Shown piece by piece: positions 48,474 to 60,092 of a DNA stretch of 64,000 bases. Below the pieces are notes generated by a model. The model was given only the letters and a program-made list of their open reading frames with translations, searched no databases and was not told the DNA's origin. The position numbers and the translations under genes were made by a program. The DNA comes from Rosa chinensis. Taxonomy: Eukaryota > Streptophyta > Magnoliopsida > Rosales > Rosaceae. The stretch spans positions 79,198,347 to 79,262,346 of the forward strand of contig NC_037089.1 of the NCBI RefSeq assembly GCF_002994745.2, in the 5' to 3' direction. Within the stretch, counting starts at the first letter, position 1. Each line of letters begins with the position of its first letter.

Positions 48474-50919
48474 TCAAAGAGAAATTTTATAAAAGAGCTC
48501 AATTGAGCTTGTTACAATCATAGTTGAGAGCATCCAGTATACAATCTGGTTTATAGAAGCATGAGTTGCTTCAAAACCTATTGCAGCAAGTCGGTGTGCA
48601 ACTTGATTGCAATTTCTAGGAGTATGAACTAATTGAATCCCCTTGAGTTTCTGCCAAACTTGTTTGATATCATCAATGAGACCACCATTAGCGAGCAAAC
48701 TGTGATCTTCCTCTTGAATTTCTGCAATAGCTTCTGAGCAGTCACTTTGAACAACCACATCCTGTTCTTGAAGGGAATGTAATAAGTCAAGCCCTTTACG
48801 GATTGCCAACATTTCACACTATTTTGGAGATGCAGTATAGGGGATGGGACATGCAAAAGCTGCTCTGAAGCGTCCCTGGTAGTCCCTAAGCACTCCACCA
48901 ATGCCCCCTTGATGTTGATCAGGAAGGAAAGCAGCATCCACATTTAATATGAGGCTTCCTTGTGCAGCAGGTTTCCACATTTTCTGTTGTATTTTGTTCG
49001 ATTTGTTACTGACAACATGGACCCTAGTAAACTCCTCCAGCCATGTGAAGCTGCTCAAAACCAAGTCTTGAGCAATTTGAGTTTTGTTCTGCCATAATGT
49101 ATTATTCATGTTCCTCCAGATCCCATGAATGATCATTAACAGTTTAGCAAACAACTTAGGATGTAACTGCATCGCCCTTTCCAGCATCCACTCTTTAAAA
49201 TTAATTGATGGAAGAAGAGTATGCTGCAGGTTAAAGGGAGGAGCAAATAATATAGATTCAAACATGGGGCACTTACAGAATAAATATGCGGTGTCTTCCA
49301 CTCTGTGATTACATAACACACAGCTCACTTCACCTTGATATCCCTTGAGAAGCAATCTTTCTCTAGTTGGCAGTAAGTTATGGCATGCTCTCCAAATGCA
49401 CACTTGAACTTTTCCAGAGACTTTTGCTCTCCAAAGTTTTCTCCAAAGTTCCCGGAATGGGTCACCATTTGAGGTAGATGTCAAAACATTTTGAAGACTT
49501 GTTCACGAGCTATCCAATAGGCAGATTTGACAGAGTAAAACCCTCTTTTCTCCAAGCTCCAAATAAGTCGATCAGAACATATTCTTCTACTCAATGGTAT
49601 ACTCAAAACCCTTGCAGCCAGGTGTGAAGGAAAGATAGAGTGTACCGAAGTAGGAATCCACTCTCTAGTGGTTTCATCGATGAGATCCGACACATTGCAT
49701 GGCCTGTGTAGAAAGGTTGGTGTACCTATTGGCAGCCGCCTATCCGTCCATATATGGACCTGCTTTCCATCCCCAATTTTCCACTGTACTCCCGCCTTTA
49801 GGACAGCCCTACCATTTAAAATACTTCTCCAAGAGAAGGATGGAGAAACCCCCATTTCAGCCTCCCAAAAAGATGATTGTGGAAAATATCTCGCTTTATA
49901 CAAGCGAGCAATAAGAGATTGAGGATTCGAAATACTTCTCCAACCCTGTTTTGCAAGCATGGCAAGGTTGTATGCATAAATATTCTTGAACCCCATACCT
50001 CTTTCTTGCTTTGTCAAACATAGTATTTCCCAACTCTTCCAATGAATCTTTTTTTTTTTTTTCATCTGTATCACCCCAGAAGAAGGATGCATACAATTGG
50101 TGTATACCATCACACAACCCCTTGGCAAAAGATAATAGTTCATTGCATATAAAGGCATGGTTTGTGCTACAGCCTTTATTAGAATTTCCTTTCCTGCATA
50201 GCTTAGGATCTTGGATTTCCAATTGACCAATTTCTTGGTAAGCTTTTCTTTGATATACTCAAAGATTGCTGTTTTGGATCTTCCTACATGAAGTGGTAAA
50301 CCGAGGTACCTGTCATGTTCATCAACTCGCTGGACATATATCAAGGATGGAGGCTAAAAAGATTTGCTGCTCCATTGGGACATTTTTGCTAAAAACCACA
50401 CTGCTTTTTTGATAGTTTACTTTTTGGCCAGAAGCTTGTTCATACACATTGAGGATTGCATGAAAGTTGTGACATTCTTCTTCATTGGCCATCCTAAATA
50501 AGAGAATATCGTCTGCAAAAAATAAATGATGAAGTGTTGGGGCTTCTGGACACATAATTAGACCTTTAATCACATTATTTTGCACTGCACTTGTAATCAA
50601 AGCAGACAGGCCCTCAGCGCATAATATAAATAAATAAGGTGATAAGGGATCACCCTGTCTAATGCCATGAGTAGGTATAACTTTGGATGTGGGTTGTCCC
50701 TGAATAAGAATAGCATAACTGACATTACTAACACAACTCATAACCATATTTATCCATTGAGTACAGAAGTCCAATTTTGTCAACATTGCATGCAAGAAAA
50801 GCCATTTTAATCGATCATAAGCTTTACTAATGTCAAGCTTAAGGGAAAAGAAACCTGTTTGTTGAGTCTGTAGTTTGTGCAGCCTCTGTTGCTACCAGTG
50901 TATTATCGAAAATCAATCT
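48474..50919 (-). pseudogene. LINE ORF2, 3' half (RT core, zinc domain, RNase H)
   Basis: The order from 50919 downwards is RLIFDNTLVA, KLDISKAYDRLKW, GIRQGDPLSPYLF and the active site FADDILLF (50795-50322). Next come the RT thumb and connection region (50344-49481), a zf-RVT region (CNHRVEDTAYLFCKCP, 49484-48819) and an RNase H region with DAAFLPDQHQGG, SDCSEAI and NQVAHRLA, ending near 48474. At least three frameshifts or stops break it. It is not functional. Confidence 0.88.
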
Positions 50920-50920
50920 G

Positions 50921-53747
50921 ATGTCATAATTTGGAAACAAAACCCTAAGTGTCGTCTGTTTGCGTCGTCGTGAAGCTTTGTCACCAGAGTGCTCAATCCA
51001 TTAAGCTATGCTACAAGGAAAGATCATCGTATGGAATTGTAGAAGAATTGTCAACAATGAAACCCAACAAGCCTTAATCAATATGGTGCAAGCTCGTAAG
51101 CCATCTCTGATTTTCCTTTCAGAAACCCTAGCCTACAAAGATCTTATTGACTGCCTTACAAGAAGCCTAGGCTTCAAGGAGAACATCTGCTTTCCACATC
51201 AACAAGAGTCTCAAGGCCTGGCTATCATATGGAATAATGAGACTCAGGCAAAACTAAGATCCAAATCAGCGCATCACATTGACGTTATTATTGGTAAACT
51301 TGAAGAGGCAAAGAAGTGGAGGTTTACTGGAAAATACAGTTTTGCAGCTAGAGCAGATCGAAGTCGTTCTTGGTCTCTCATCCGAACCCTAGCCAACAAA
51401 GCTTGTGATTTTCCATGGCTGATAGCTGGTGACTTCAATGAAATCATGGTGCATGCAGATAAATCGGGAGGCCTACCTAGGGCTTCAGCGCCAATGACAA
51501 ACTTCAGAAACATAATGACTAACTGTGGTTTTATCGATTTGGGGTTTGTAGGTAGTAGATACACTTGGAGTAACAAGTTCACAAAGGAGCCGTTAGATCG
51601 CGGCTTCCAAAATACTCAATGGCGAAGTTGGTTCCCTTACAGTAGGGTTATTACCATGGATCCCTCAAAATCTTATCATTGTCCTTTCCTTATTGAGGTT
51701 TGTGAGGGGCATTTTGATCGGAGTTGTACGGCAGTGAAAATTCATGGGTAAGGACCCAAGACTTTGCCCCTTCGTCTGAGTAAGCAGCAACTAGGCCCAG
51801 CCAACCTCAAAGGATAATAAATCCTAAGAAGAATGCTGTTGATTTCTTCCCAGCAGCTCATCTCCATGTTCACGGCAGTGAATTAGTGTGCAATTTTAGT
51901 AAAGGCTTGGCAAGATGTGCGTGGTGTGGGAGCTAGAAAAGCATGAGTTTCGGAAGAAGAAATTCCGGCAGTGATTGGTGGATTAGTTGAGGTATTCGGT
52001 ATAAGGGATATAAGTTGGGAATGGTAGAGGGCTAAGGATGGATTTGGGAGAGAAAAGCATGGCAGAAGAGATCTTTATACAATAAAGCATGATAAGTTTG
52101 AATCCACATGAAGGTAAAGGAGTTTCTGGGTTTGGGAATGGTTTCTGGGAGAATGAGGGAATTGCTTGGGCTGTTAGCGGTTAGCTTGTGTTGCCCCCTT
52201 CCTCCACAGCAGCTATAACCATCGATTTATAGAGTGGTGGTGGCTTAGGTCTGCTGCTGTTCCAGGAATCTTGCTGCTGTAATCCCAGAAATCCTGCTGC
52301 TGTAATCCCAGGAATCATGCTGCCGTGTGACTCCAGGACTCCGCTGCTGTGCTCCCAAGAATCGTGTTCCAAGATTTGCTGCTGGAAAGAGGGAAGTCAA
52401 AGGTGGAGAATTGGTATTTGTGTAAAAGGATGTGGTATAGTATTTGAGATGTATGGTTTTTTTAAGTAAAATGGTTTGGTGTTGGGTAAAAGAAGTGTTG
52501 TCGTATTTAAGGATTTTTAGGTTCTTTCTTCTTCACTTACCCATAATCAGAATTGGGCTGTTGGGCTTGAATTTCGGTCCCCAAGTCCGAAATTAACAAC
52601 AAGCCTAAAACTAATAATGGGCCCCATGCATTTCCGTTACCTTCCACACCACGCCCGTTCTTGCAAGCCCCAAATGCGTGAATGTGGCTGGGGTCCACAT
52701 GCGTGGCATGATGATTGTCGGTATAATTTTCTTATTGGGCTCGAGAAATGAATTGGGCCTGATAGCTGGATTTTTGGGCATCAACAAGGTTAACCCTGAA
52801 AAGTTTCGATGCAGAAGAACTGCCAGACTCTTTCGTTTTGAGGAGTTATGGCATGGAAATTTTGAATGCAGAAGTATTATTCAAAAGAAATGGGCACAAC
52901 CGATTACTGGCAATGCTTTGCAACAACTTGATACTGGAAACTGGTCAGGAACTAATGAATTAGCACATCAAGGAATTTGATAAACAGAAGGTGGAGTTGC
53001 GAGTGATTCAAGAAAAACTCACAGACATCATGAAAGCCCTATACTCACCTGAGCAATATGAGGAGCAACAAAATTTACATATCAAACAAAATCAACTCTT
53101 GACTCAGCAAGAGAAATACTGGAGACAACGTGCTCGTGCTATTTGGCTCAAAGAAGGTGATCTCAATTCAGCGTATTTCCATCGATGGGCTAGCAATAGA
53201 GGAAGCAAGAATACAATAAAATGACTCACTACTGAGTCTGGTCAATGGACCTCTGAACCTTCAGACATCAAGCGACTACTTTTAACTTAGTTTCAAGGCG
53301 TCTTCACCTTAGAGAGTTGTAGCATCGATGCCATTGAAACTGTGATTGCAGCTACACCATCTCAAGTGACTGCTGCCATGAATGACACCCTCATGCAACC
53401 CTACTTAGACGATGAAGTTAAAAAAGCTCTCTTTCAGATGCATCCTTCCAAAAGCCCGGGGCCAGATGGTATGTCTCCTTTTTTTACCAAAAATATTGGG
53501 ATGTTGTCAGGTTGGATGTTTGTAATGCAGTCCGTAACTTGTTGGAGAAGGGTGAATTATAGGAGCAGTCCAACTTCACATATCTATGTCTTATCCCAAA
53601 AATCAAAGATCCAAAGGAGGCTGCTCATTTCAGGCCCATTGCCCTATGTAATGTGATATGTCGAATAATCTCCAAGGTTGTTGCAAATAGGTTAAAGCAA
53701 TGCTTACCTGATATAATCTCACCACTGCAGAGTGCTTATGTGCCAGG
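50921..53747 (+). pseudogene. LINE 5' half, inverted (endonuclease and start of RT)
   Basis: A probable leader precedes ATG 51008. The AP-endonuclease-like domain at 51008-51700 contains IIVWNCRRI, FLSETLA, LIAGDFNEIM and YTWSN. A solo LTR (51701-52786) interrupts it. The frame resumes at 52787-52791 onward with RRTARLFRFEELW and the region WLKEGDLNSAYFHRWASNR. The RT start KSPGPDGMSPFF is near 53450, and PLQSAYVPG ends at 53747. Several stop codons are present. Confidence 0.87.
51701..52786. mobile_element. Solo LTR inserted in the LINE endonuclease
   Basis: 1086-bp segment with TGTGAGGGGC...GCATCAACA ends (TG...CA) and the 5-bp target duplication AGGTT at 51696-51700 and 52787-52791. The LINE coding frame continues across the duplication. 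It has no internal domains, primer-binding site or polypurine tract, so it is a recombined single LTR. A ~28-bp minisatellite built on GCTGCTGT..TCCCAGGAATC lies inside at about 52245-52380. Confidence 0.85.
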
Positions 53748-53861
53748 TCTTACATCCAGTTGTTAATAAAATACAAAATGCTTATAATGTGAAAAAAAGC
53801 ACTACATGTGTTATTCGCATAATTTCATCATCTTCCTTTTTTGGCAAGTAAAACAGTTCAT

Positions 53862-54696
53862 GCCTAAAAAACCCTCATTCTCTCTTTGTGGAAAATGAAC
53901 AAGGAGAGGCACCGAGGCCAACTTTCAGTAAATTCCTTAAAGTTTGGTGGCGATCTGACGTTGCCTTACTGACACCGTGATGCTGTCAGATGGGTAATGG
54001 ATGGGTCATTTCCTATTGACCTATGGTTTGCTTGGCTTGTGGTTTTTGACAGCGTAGGTTTTTACGTTGTTCAGGTCAATGCGGGCGCAGACTAGTTTCA
54101 TGCCCACTGTGTAGGGCAGGGCAAGGACGACAGCGGACTGGGTTGGGTTCCAAGACGATGGCGGCGTTGTGCGTGCTGCTGTTAGGATGCAGCGACCTGC
54201 TTTGGTTTCAACCACTCGCAGCATGCTTGCTTTGTCTTATTGATGGCGGTGCCTGATGGTGTCTTTCCTGCAGCAAGACTACGGTGGCGTCAACGTTGGT
54301 GTGGAGAAGTCTACAGCGGATCGTGGCTGCTTTTGTTGTACAGGCAGTAGGAAGGTTGTGGAGATCAAAAGAAGCTGGGCTTCTTGCTGTTGGGCCTTGG
54401 GCTGGGCAGTCTGGGCCTTGGGATCAAATAAAATTGTTCTGTCTATTTTTATCAATTTCCTATATTTAGGAAGCTATGCCCAAAGTTTTATTTTTTTTTG
54501 CTTGGCCTATTTACTATGTATTTTCATAGTTCATAGGCTCGCTTTTAGAATAAGTGAGGACTTGTTGTCTAATGAGTGGTGTTAGCATGCCATGTCTTAG
54601 ACTTTCCCATAAAGATGGGCAGGGAAAATATGTATCTATGTCATTCTGACTTAAGTTAAATGAGAATTGAGTTGTTTGATTCAAAAAAAAAAAAAG
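53862..54696 (+). mobile_element. Poly-A retroposon (probable truncated LINE)
   Basis: A 14-bp target duplication GTAAAACAGTTCAT lies at 53848-53861 and 54697-54710. The insert ends in a run of 13 A (54683-54695) after GTTTGATTC. Its interior has no protein domain I can name; GGGCCTTGGGC repeats near the 3' part resemble plant LINE 3' regions. It could also be a processed-transcript copy. Confidence 0.75.
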
Positions 54697-54710
54697 GTAA
54701 AACAGTTCAT

Positions 54711-55543
54711 TGTATTAAACTATTAATGAAGGGTCTTGTCGTATCCAACAACAAAAAATGCAGTTCAACGGTGGAGCAGTTGTTATTTGTGATATATGAA
54801 CATGTCAAATCTTCTCCAAACTCAGATTGTTAGAACCAATTCGCATAGAGAGACGGGGGCATCTATCCCAACATCTTAAGCACTCGTGCTTTTTTTGTAT
54901 TATGAATTGTCAATTGATAACTATAATATAATATAGATCGAACTAGCTTGTGTTGCAGAACACGGACTGGCTTGTGTTACACACTTCCACTCGATAAAGA
55001 TGTTCAATGGCCCATCCAATTCCGGTAACAAACAAGCCCTCAATTTATAAGCAAAAGGATAACTCTTGGGTGTTAAAAAAACTTTACGATTTCGTTTTGG
55101 ACAATTCTTAGGTTCATTGAGTATATTCACCCTCTATTGCAATTAATACATTTTAGCTTTATAATTTTCTAATCTATACATTCATGTTGCATAACATCAT
55201 ACACAGATTAGCTCTATAAAAAATCAATCAAATTGAAGACATTTTAATTATGCATTTCTATGAAATACATGGACGGTTCATCATAATAGTACCATCTGTT
55301 TGTTTGATTCAGTTAGATAATTAAACCGTTTCTTATTTAATTAATTGTTTACAGAAATAATATTTAAAAACTAATTTAAGATAATATTACTTATCAACAA
55401 TAAAAATTAATATGCCCGTTCACCTTAACCTAATAATTGTCCGTTCGTTTTTACTAAACCCTGTGCTAAAAAACCCTGATCCATCTCAGTCTCTCAGACC
55501 CGCATTCTCGTATCCTCCGCCACAGAAACCCTAATCAGAGCCG
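54711..55543. other. Spacer and PPR gene promoter
   Basis: AT-rich, with no gene seen. The PPR leader probably begins near 55440-55500 (AAACCCTGATCCATCTCAGTC). Confidence 0.5.
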
Positions 55544-57514
55544 ATGAGACACCCATGGCAGCGTCTGCTTCTTCTCCGAGCTCACCTCCGTTCCTCGCCT
55601 CACGTGTTCTCACAGTCTTCTTACTCTCAGGTAAACTCCCAATCGAATCTCCATTCATTTTCGCTCTTCCACACTGACACTCTCCACCCAAAGCTTCCAA
55701 CTTTACAGTCCATTTTCAATTACCCACTAAACCCTAGAAACCCCATGTCACGAAACCTCTCGTCGGAGCCAGCACTTGAAACTAAAGACTCCGATCATGG
55801 GGTTATAGCTGAAATTTTCTCTAGGCCTAGGGATGAAATTGATATTAGGAAAGACTTGGAATTGAACAATGTAGAGTTTACCCATGATTTTGTTTTGAGT
55901 GTTTTGAAGAGCTTAGAATCGAGCCCTGATGTTGCGAGGAGGGTTTTCGATTGGGTTTTGTTATCTGAAGGTAAGAGATTGAGCTCGAAATCGTATAATC
56001 AGATGCTGTGTATTTTGGGTGTCAATGGGGTTGTGAAGGAGTTCTGGGAGTTGGTTTACGTTATGAAGAAGAAAGGGTATGGCGTGTCGAAATGGGTTCA
56101 TGATAGGGTTTTAGAGAAATTTGAGGAGGATGGGTTGGAGAATGATGCTGAGGAATTGAGAGGGGTGTTTGCATCAGGGTCTACTGACAGTTCAGTGGCG
56201 AAGGTTTGTTCCACGGTGTGTAAGATTGTTAGAAATGAGGTGTGGAGTGATGATATTGAGAGGCAAATACGGGAGTTGAATGTTGAATTTTCTAGTGATG
56301 TGGTTAAAATGGTGGTGGAGCATCTTAAAACAGAGCCAACAAAAGCACTGATCTTCTTTCGGTGGGTGGAGGAGGCTGGGTTGTTGAAGCACGATCAACA
56401 GACGTATAATGCAGTGGCAAGGGTATTGGGAAGGATAGACTGTAGGGATAGGTTTTGGAAAGTAGTTGATGACATGAGCAGCAATGGGTGTGAACTGGAG
56501 TTGAACACATATGATAAGGTTTTAGAAAGGTTTTGTAAGAGAGGGGAACTGAAGGATGCTGTGGACTTGTATGAGTTTGCAATGGCTGGTAAAAAAAAGC
56601 CTCCGGTGGCTTGTTGTACTTTCCTGCTGAAGAAAATAGTGGTTGGTAAGGAGCTGGACATGGGTTTATTTTCGAGGGTTGTGAGGATTTATACAGAGAG
56701 TGGGAATGCCTTGACAAATTCAATGCTCAATGCAGTCCTCAAGTCTTTGATCAGTGTTGGTAGACTTGGAGAGTGCAATAAGGTTTTCAAAGTAATGGAG
56801 GAAGGTGGGCTTGTAGCTAGTGCTGGTTTACAGAGTATAATTGCATTCAGGCTTGGTAGTGCTGGTAAAGAGGATGAGGCAAGTGACTTCATTAATATTA
56901 TGCAAGCGTCTGGCACTGATCTGAATTACAAGGCATGGTCGTCCTTGATTGAGGGATATTGTGTAGCTGGTGATCTTGAGAAGGCCTCAGATTGTTTCCA
57001 AAAGATGATTGAAAGGGAGGGGGTTGCCTCTGCAGGTTCTGCTTTTGAATTGGTAATCAATGCATATTGCAGAAAGAACAGGGCAACTGATGCATACAAG
57101 TTTCTCTCTGATTTGGTCAGTAAAAGGCAGCTCAAGCCATGGCAGACCACATACAAACTGTTGATTAGCAAGTTATTGGCTCAGGGTGAATTTAGAAACG
57201 CTCTGCATATTCTGGGTCTGATGAAAAATGATCGATTTCCTCCTTTTATAGATCCATTCATTAAGCATGTATCAAAGTCTGGAACTGGTGATGACGCTAT
57301 AGCTTTTCTGAAGATCATGGCTTCAAAGGAATTTCCATCCACCATTGTGTTTCTCAAAGTATTTGAAGCCTATTTTAAGGCTGGACGGCGTAGCGAAGCA
57401 CAAGATTTCCTTTCAAAATGCCCGGGCTACATTCGTAATCATGCTGATGTACTGAACCTATTCTGTCCTGGTAAATCTGGAGAAGGTGCTGCAACCAAAG
57501 TTGTTGCTGCTTAG
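55544..57514 (+). CDS. Pentatricopeptide repeat (P-class) protein, organelle-targeted
   Basis: Intron-less 656-residue ORF. The first ~60 residues are rich in Arg, Ser and Leu and poor in acids (MRHPWQRLLLLRAHLRSS), as in mitochondrial presequences. Degenerate PPR motifs follow, for example YNQMLCILGVNGVVKEFWEL, TYNAVARVLGRIDCRDRFWK, TYDKVLERFCKRGELKDAVD, AWSSLIEGYCVAGDLEKASD and VINAYCRKNRATDAYKFL. There is no E, DYW or SMR extension, so P class. Such proteins bind specific organellar RNAs and affect their processing, stability or translation; the target is unknown. Single-exon structure is normal for the family. In position and type it corresponds, from memory, to Arabidopsis At3g02490. Confidence 0.92.
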   Translation: MRHPWQRLLLLRAHLRSSPHVFSQSSYSQVNSQSNLHSFSLFHTDTLHPKLPTLQSIFNYPLNPRNPMSRNLSSEPALETKDSDHGVIAEIFSRPRDEIDIRKDLELNNVEFTHDFVLSVLKSLESSPDVARRVFDWVLLSEGKRLSSKSYNQMLCILGVNGVVKEFWELVYVMKKKGYGVSKWVHDRVLEKFEEDGLENDAEELRGVFASGSTDSSVAKVCSTVCKIVRNEVWSDDIERQIRELNVEFSSDVVKMVVEHLKTEPTKALIFFRWVEEAGLLKHDQQTYNAVARVLGRIDCRDRFWKVVDDMSSNGCELELNTYDKVLERFCKRGELKDAVDLYEFAMAGKKKPPVACCTFLLKKIVVGKELDMGLFSRVVRIYTESGNALTNSMLNAVLKSLISVGRLGECNKVFKVMEEGGLVASAGLQSIIAFRLGSAGKEDEASDFINIMQASGTDLNYKAWSSLIEGYCVAGDLEKASDCFQKMIEREGVASAGSAFELVINAYCRKNRATDAYKFLSDLVSKRQLKPWQTTYKLLISKLLAQGEFRNALHILGLMKNDRFPPFIDPFIKHVSKSGTGDDAIAFLKIMASKEFPSTIVFLKVFEAYFKAGRRSEAQDFLSKCPGYIRNHADVLNLFCPGKSGEGAATKVVAA

Positions 57515-58355
57515 GCTTTGTTAGATTGTATTTTTGTATTGTATTGCATGAGTTTGATGCACCAGAGTTGAACTTGTTCAAAAATTTTGATTTGAATATC
57601 ACCTTTGCTGCTCCACCGATATTAATGATTATTGGAGTAGAATCAACTTTGGTTTGGATATTGTCCTTGCCACTGTTGGTAAAATAAATTTTAGCCCCTA
57701 CACCAAAAAAAAAAATTTACCCACTCTTTCATATGCTTCGGTGTTTCTTTTCCTTAGTGACTGACATTTTAAGTGTGATGAATAACCAGATTGCTGATGG
57801 AATGATACAGATCTAATGTGCTGCAGAGGTCTAGTGTAAGATCCTCTTTGGGTCTACTCATGTTGCATGCTTGCGTTGTATAATAGCTCTTTAGTGAGTA
57901 GCCTACAATTTCCAGAAGTGCTTTATAGAAAAGATAGAAACACATTAGGAAGCTTTTAGTCCTCTATAAGTGGTTCCTGGAGAAGGATTCATTCACTGTG
58001 GGAAATCTTATACAGGTTCAGGTAATCAGGAGTAAGATCTCTTGTTTTTCTGAGTTATCTAATAACATATCTCCTTGAACCTGGTGTAAGATTACAAGAA
58101 TTGAATCAGCTTCTGTTCAAGTTTTTCCAGATATATGGTGTGTGTTGGTGCGGTGCTTGTCCACAGTTACAACTGAGTTGATTTCAACTAATCTTCCATA
58201 TTTCTTGGTATCAGGCTTCATCGAATACTGAGCAGCAGTTTTGGTTCAACTTGTTATGCTTTTTTAGCATGATTAGTTGTTTGGATCACGTTCTTGATTC
58301 GCCTTTCGCTTAAAGTATTGTCCAACTCCAATAATTATATATATAAATATATATA
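57515..58355. other. PPR 3' UTR and spacer
   Basis: Probable 3' UTR to about 57700, with an A-run at 57704-57715. The rest is spacer without features, ending in an AT microsatellite at which the MULE is inserted. Confidence 0.5.
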
Positions 58356-59154
58356 GGGTTAAATACAAATTACTACCCTGTAGTTTGGGTCTAAAATCAT
58401 TTCAGTATCTGTACTTCTAATTTCATCAAAAACACCCCTGCACTTTCAATTTTGATCTAATAGGTCTAATTTATTAGTTTTTCGACAATTGAGTTATTTA
58501 ACTTGTTAACGTGGCTCATATATGACATATGTTTTATAATGTGGTGTTGAGGTGGCATGCATAGTCAATTTAAGAGTGAGTCCTACTATTAAAAATAAGG
58601 GTCCATGACCATCAGCCCCAATATTGGAAAATTTTGGGCCAGTTACCCCAGAAAGAAAAAATTGTTCCCACTAACCCAAACCTGGGTGAAAAAGACAATT
58701 TTACCCACTAACCCACCAAAACCCCTTCAACTGATCAACTCCTTTAAGGCGGTTCGTTTTCCATCAAAACTCTCTCTCTCGCTCTCGCTCTCGATTCGCA
58801 GTTTCTCCACCAACTCTGCTATTTAGACCAACTCCGGCGGCGATTGAACGTTCTCTGGCGTCGATTCAACGTTCTCCGGCGTCGGTATTATAGAAAGTGA
58901 GTGAAAATCTCTTTTCCGTTTCAGATTCTTTACCTTTCTGTGAGATTGAACTTGTTCATAGCCTAGGTTTGGTTAATCGAGTGGGTAAATGAGAAGAATA
59001 GTATTTTCATGTTTCAAAATCAGAAAAATCTAGGATTTCAGTTTTAAATCTATTACAAATTCATGTTTATTGAATGTTTTATGTTAACCGGGGACACAAA
59101 AATTGAAAAATATGAAAATGAACATGTATTGTGAGCTTATTACAGGTTAATACA

Positions 59155-59610
59155 CGCTTATTGCCCCAATAGGTGTCTATTGGGGGTCATTAAGGACAGA
59201 TGTGTATAGCAGGGCAATAGACGTCTATTGTCCCAAAATAGAAGCTTCTATTGGAGCAATAGACGTGTATTGACCGCCAATAGAGGCTTCTGTTTTTGGA
59301 CAATAGATGTCTGTTGGGCCAATAGACGTGTATTGGTTCCCAATAGAGGCTTCTGTTGTTGGCCAATACACGTCTATTGCCCCGACAGAACCTTCTATTT
59401 TGGGACAATAGATGTCTATTGGGGCAAGATGTCTATTATGCCAAAACAGAAACCTTTATTGGGGGCCAATACACGTCTATTGGCCCAATAGAAGCTTCTA
59501 TTTGAGATTATATATCTCTATTGGGGACCAATACATGTCTATTGGTTTCGAATAGAGGCTATTGTTTTGGGATAATAGATGTTTAATGGGGTTCAATAGT
59601 TGAATGTGGA
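59155..59610. repeat. Array of alternating palindromes CAATAGACGTCTATTG / AATAGAAGCTTCTATT
   Basis: About 450 bp of imperfect 16-20-bp units. One palindrome is centred on GACGTC (also as GACGTG or GATGTC variants) and one on AAGCTT (also as AGGCTT variants). The two types alternate and are separated by short G- or C-rich linkers. Isolated units of the same kind recur at about 60010-60050, 60478-60515, 60672-60718, 61590-61630 and 61735-61755, all within the MULE. Because units are palindromic, both strands stay open here; the frames are not genes. Confidence 0.9.
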
Positions 59611-60092
59611 TGTGCAATAATGAATTGTTCTTCTTTCCTTTATTAGCAGAATGGCAAGAACCAAACGACCACAATTCAGCTGCATCTTAGAAGAAAATAT
59701 GGACGAAACACAAAGTTAAAAGAAAAAACACTTCGGCAAAGGATGGAAGAAATGACACCAACAGAGAATTTGTCAAAAGTGAGGACAGTAAAGGAGAATT
59801 TGTCACCGAGGTTGAAGAAATGACACCAAGAGAGAAAGAGGTCAGAAGGTGGATCTTGGATAATCAAATCGGGAAAAATGACTATGAGCTTGTAGAAGAC
59901 TTCAATTGCCCTTAGCAGAAAACATGTTCGTAAGTGCCTCAAAATCCTTTACTCTTTATTTTTGATATAAAAGAAGACAGTTTAATTGATAAATTTGTGC
60001 AAATTGTCAGTCTATTGCCCCCCAATAGGTGTCTATTGGGGGGCAATAGGAACTCTCTTTATGGATCAGTAACTGAAATTCTTGCTTTACAG

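Larger units (their letters stand above)
48452..53747 (-). mobile_element. LINE retrotransposon with inverted 5' half (twin-primed insertion)
   Basis: A 14-bp target duplication TCTTACATCCAGTT flanks the insertion, at 48438-48451 and 53748-53761. The poly-A tail is seen as poly-T at 48456-48471, so the 3' end is on the left. From there to about 50919 the reverse transcriptase, zinc and RNase H regions read on the minus strand. From about 50921 to 53747 the endonuclease and first RT part read on the plus strand. The plus part stops at the codons for SAYVPG and the minus part begins at RLIFDNTLVA, which are adjacent in LINE RT proteins, so the two halves are one element. Confidence 0.93.

Noticed and set aside
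50921..53747. Two independent LINEs inserted head to head
   Set aside because: The coding breakpoints are adjacent in one RT protein, and a single target duplication encloses both halves, so one twin-primed insertion explains it better.
59190..59491. Overlapping open frames on both strands with repeated NRxF/NRRVL-like peptides
   Set aside because: They arise because the palindromic repeat units lack stop codons in these frames on both strands; there is no gene structure.
59155..59610. CRISPR-like array
   Set aside because: The repeats are variable palindromes with very short linkers inside a plant transposon; no spacers of constant size and no cas genes.
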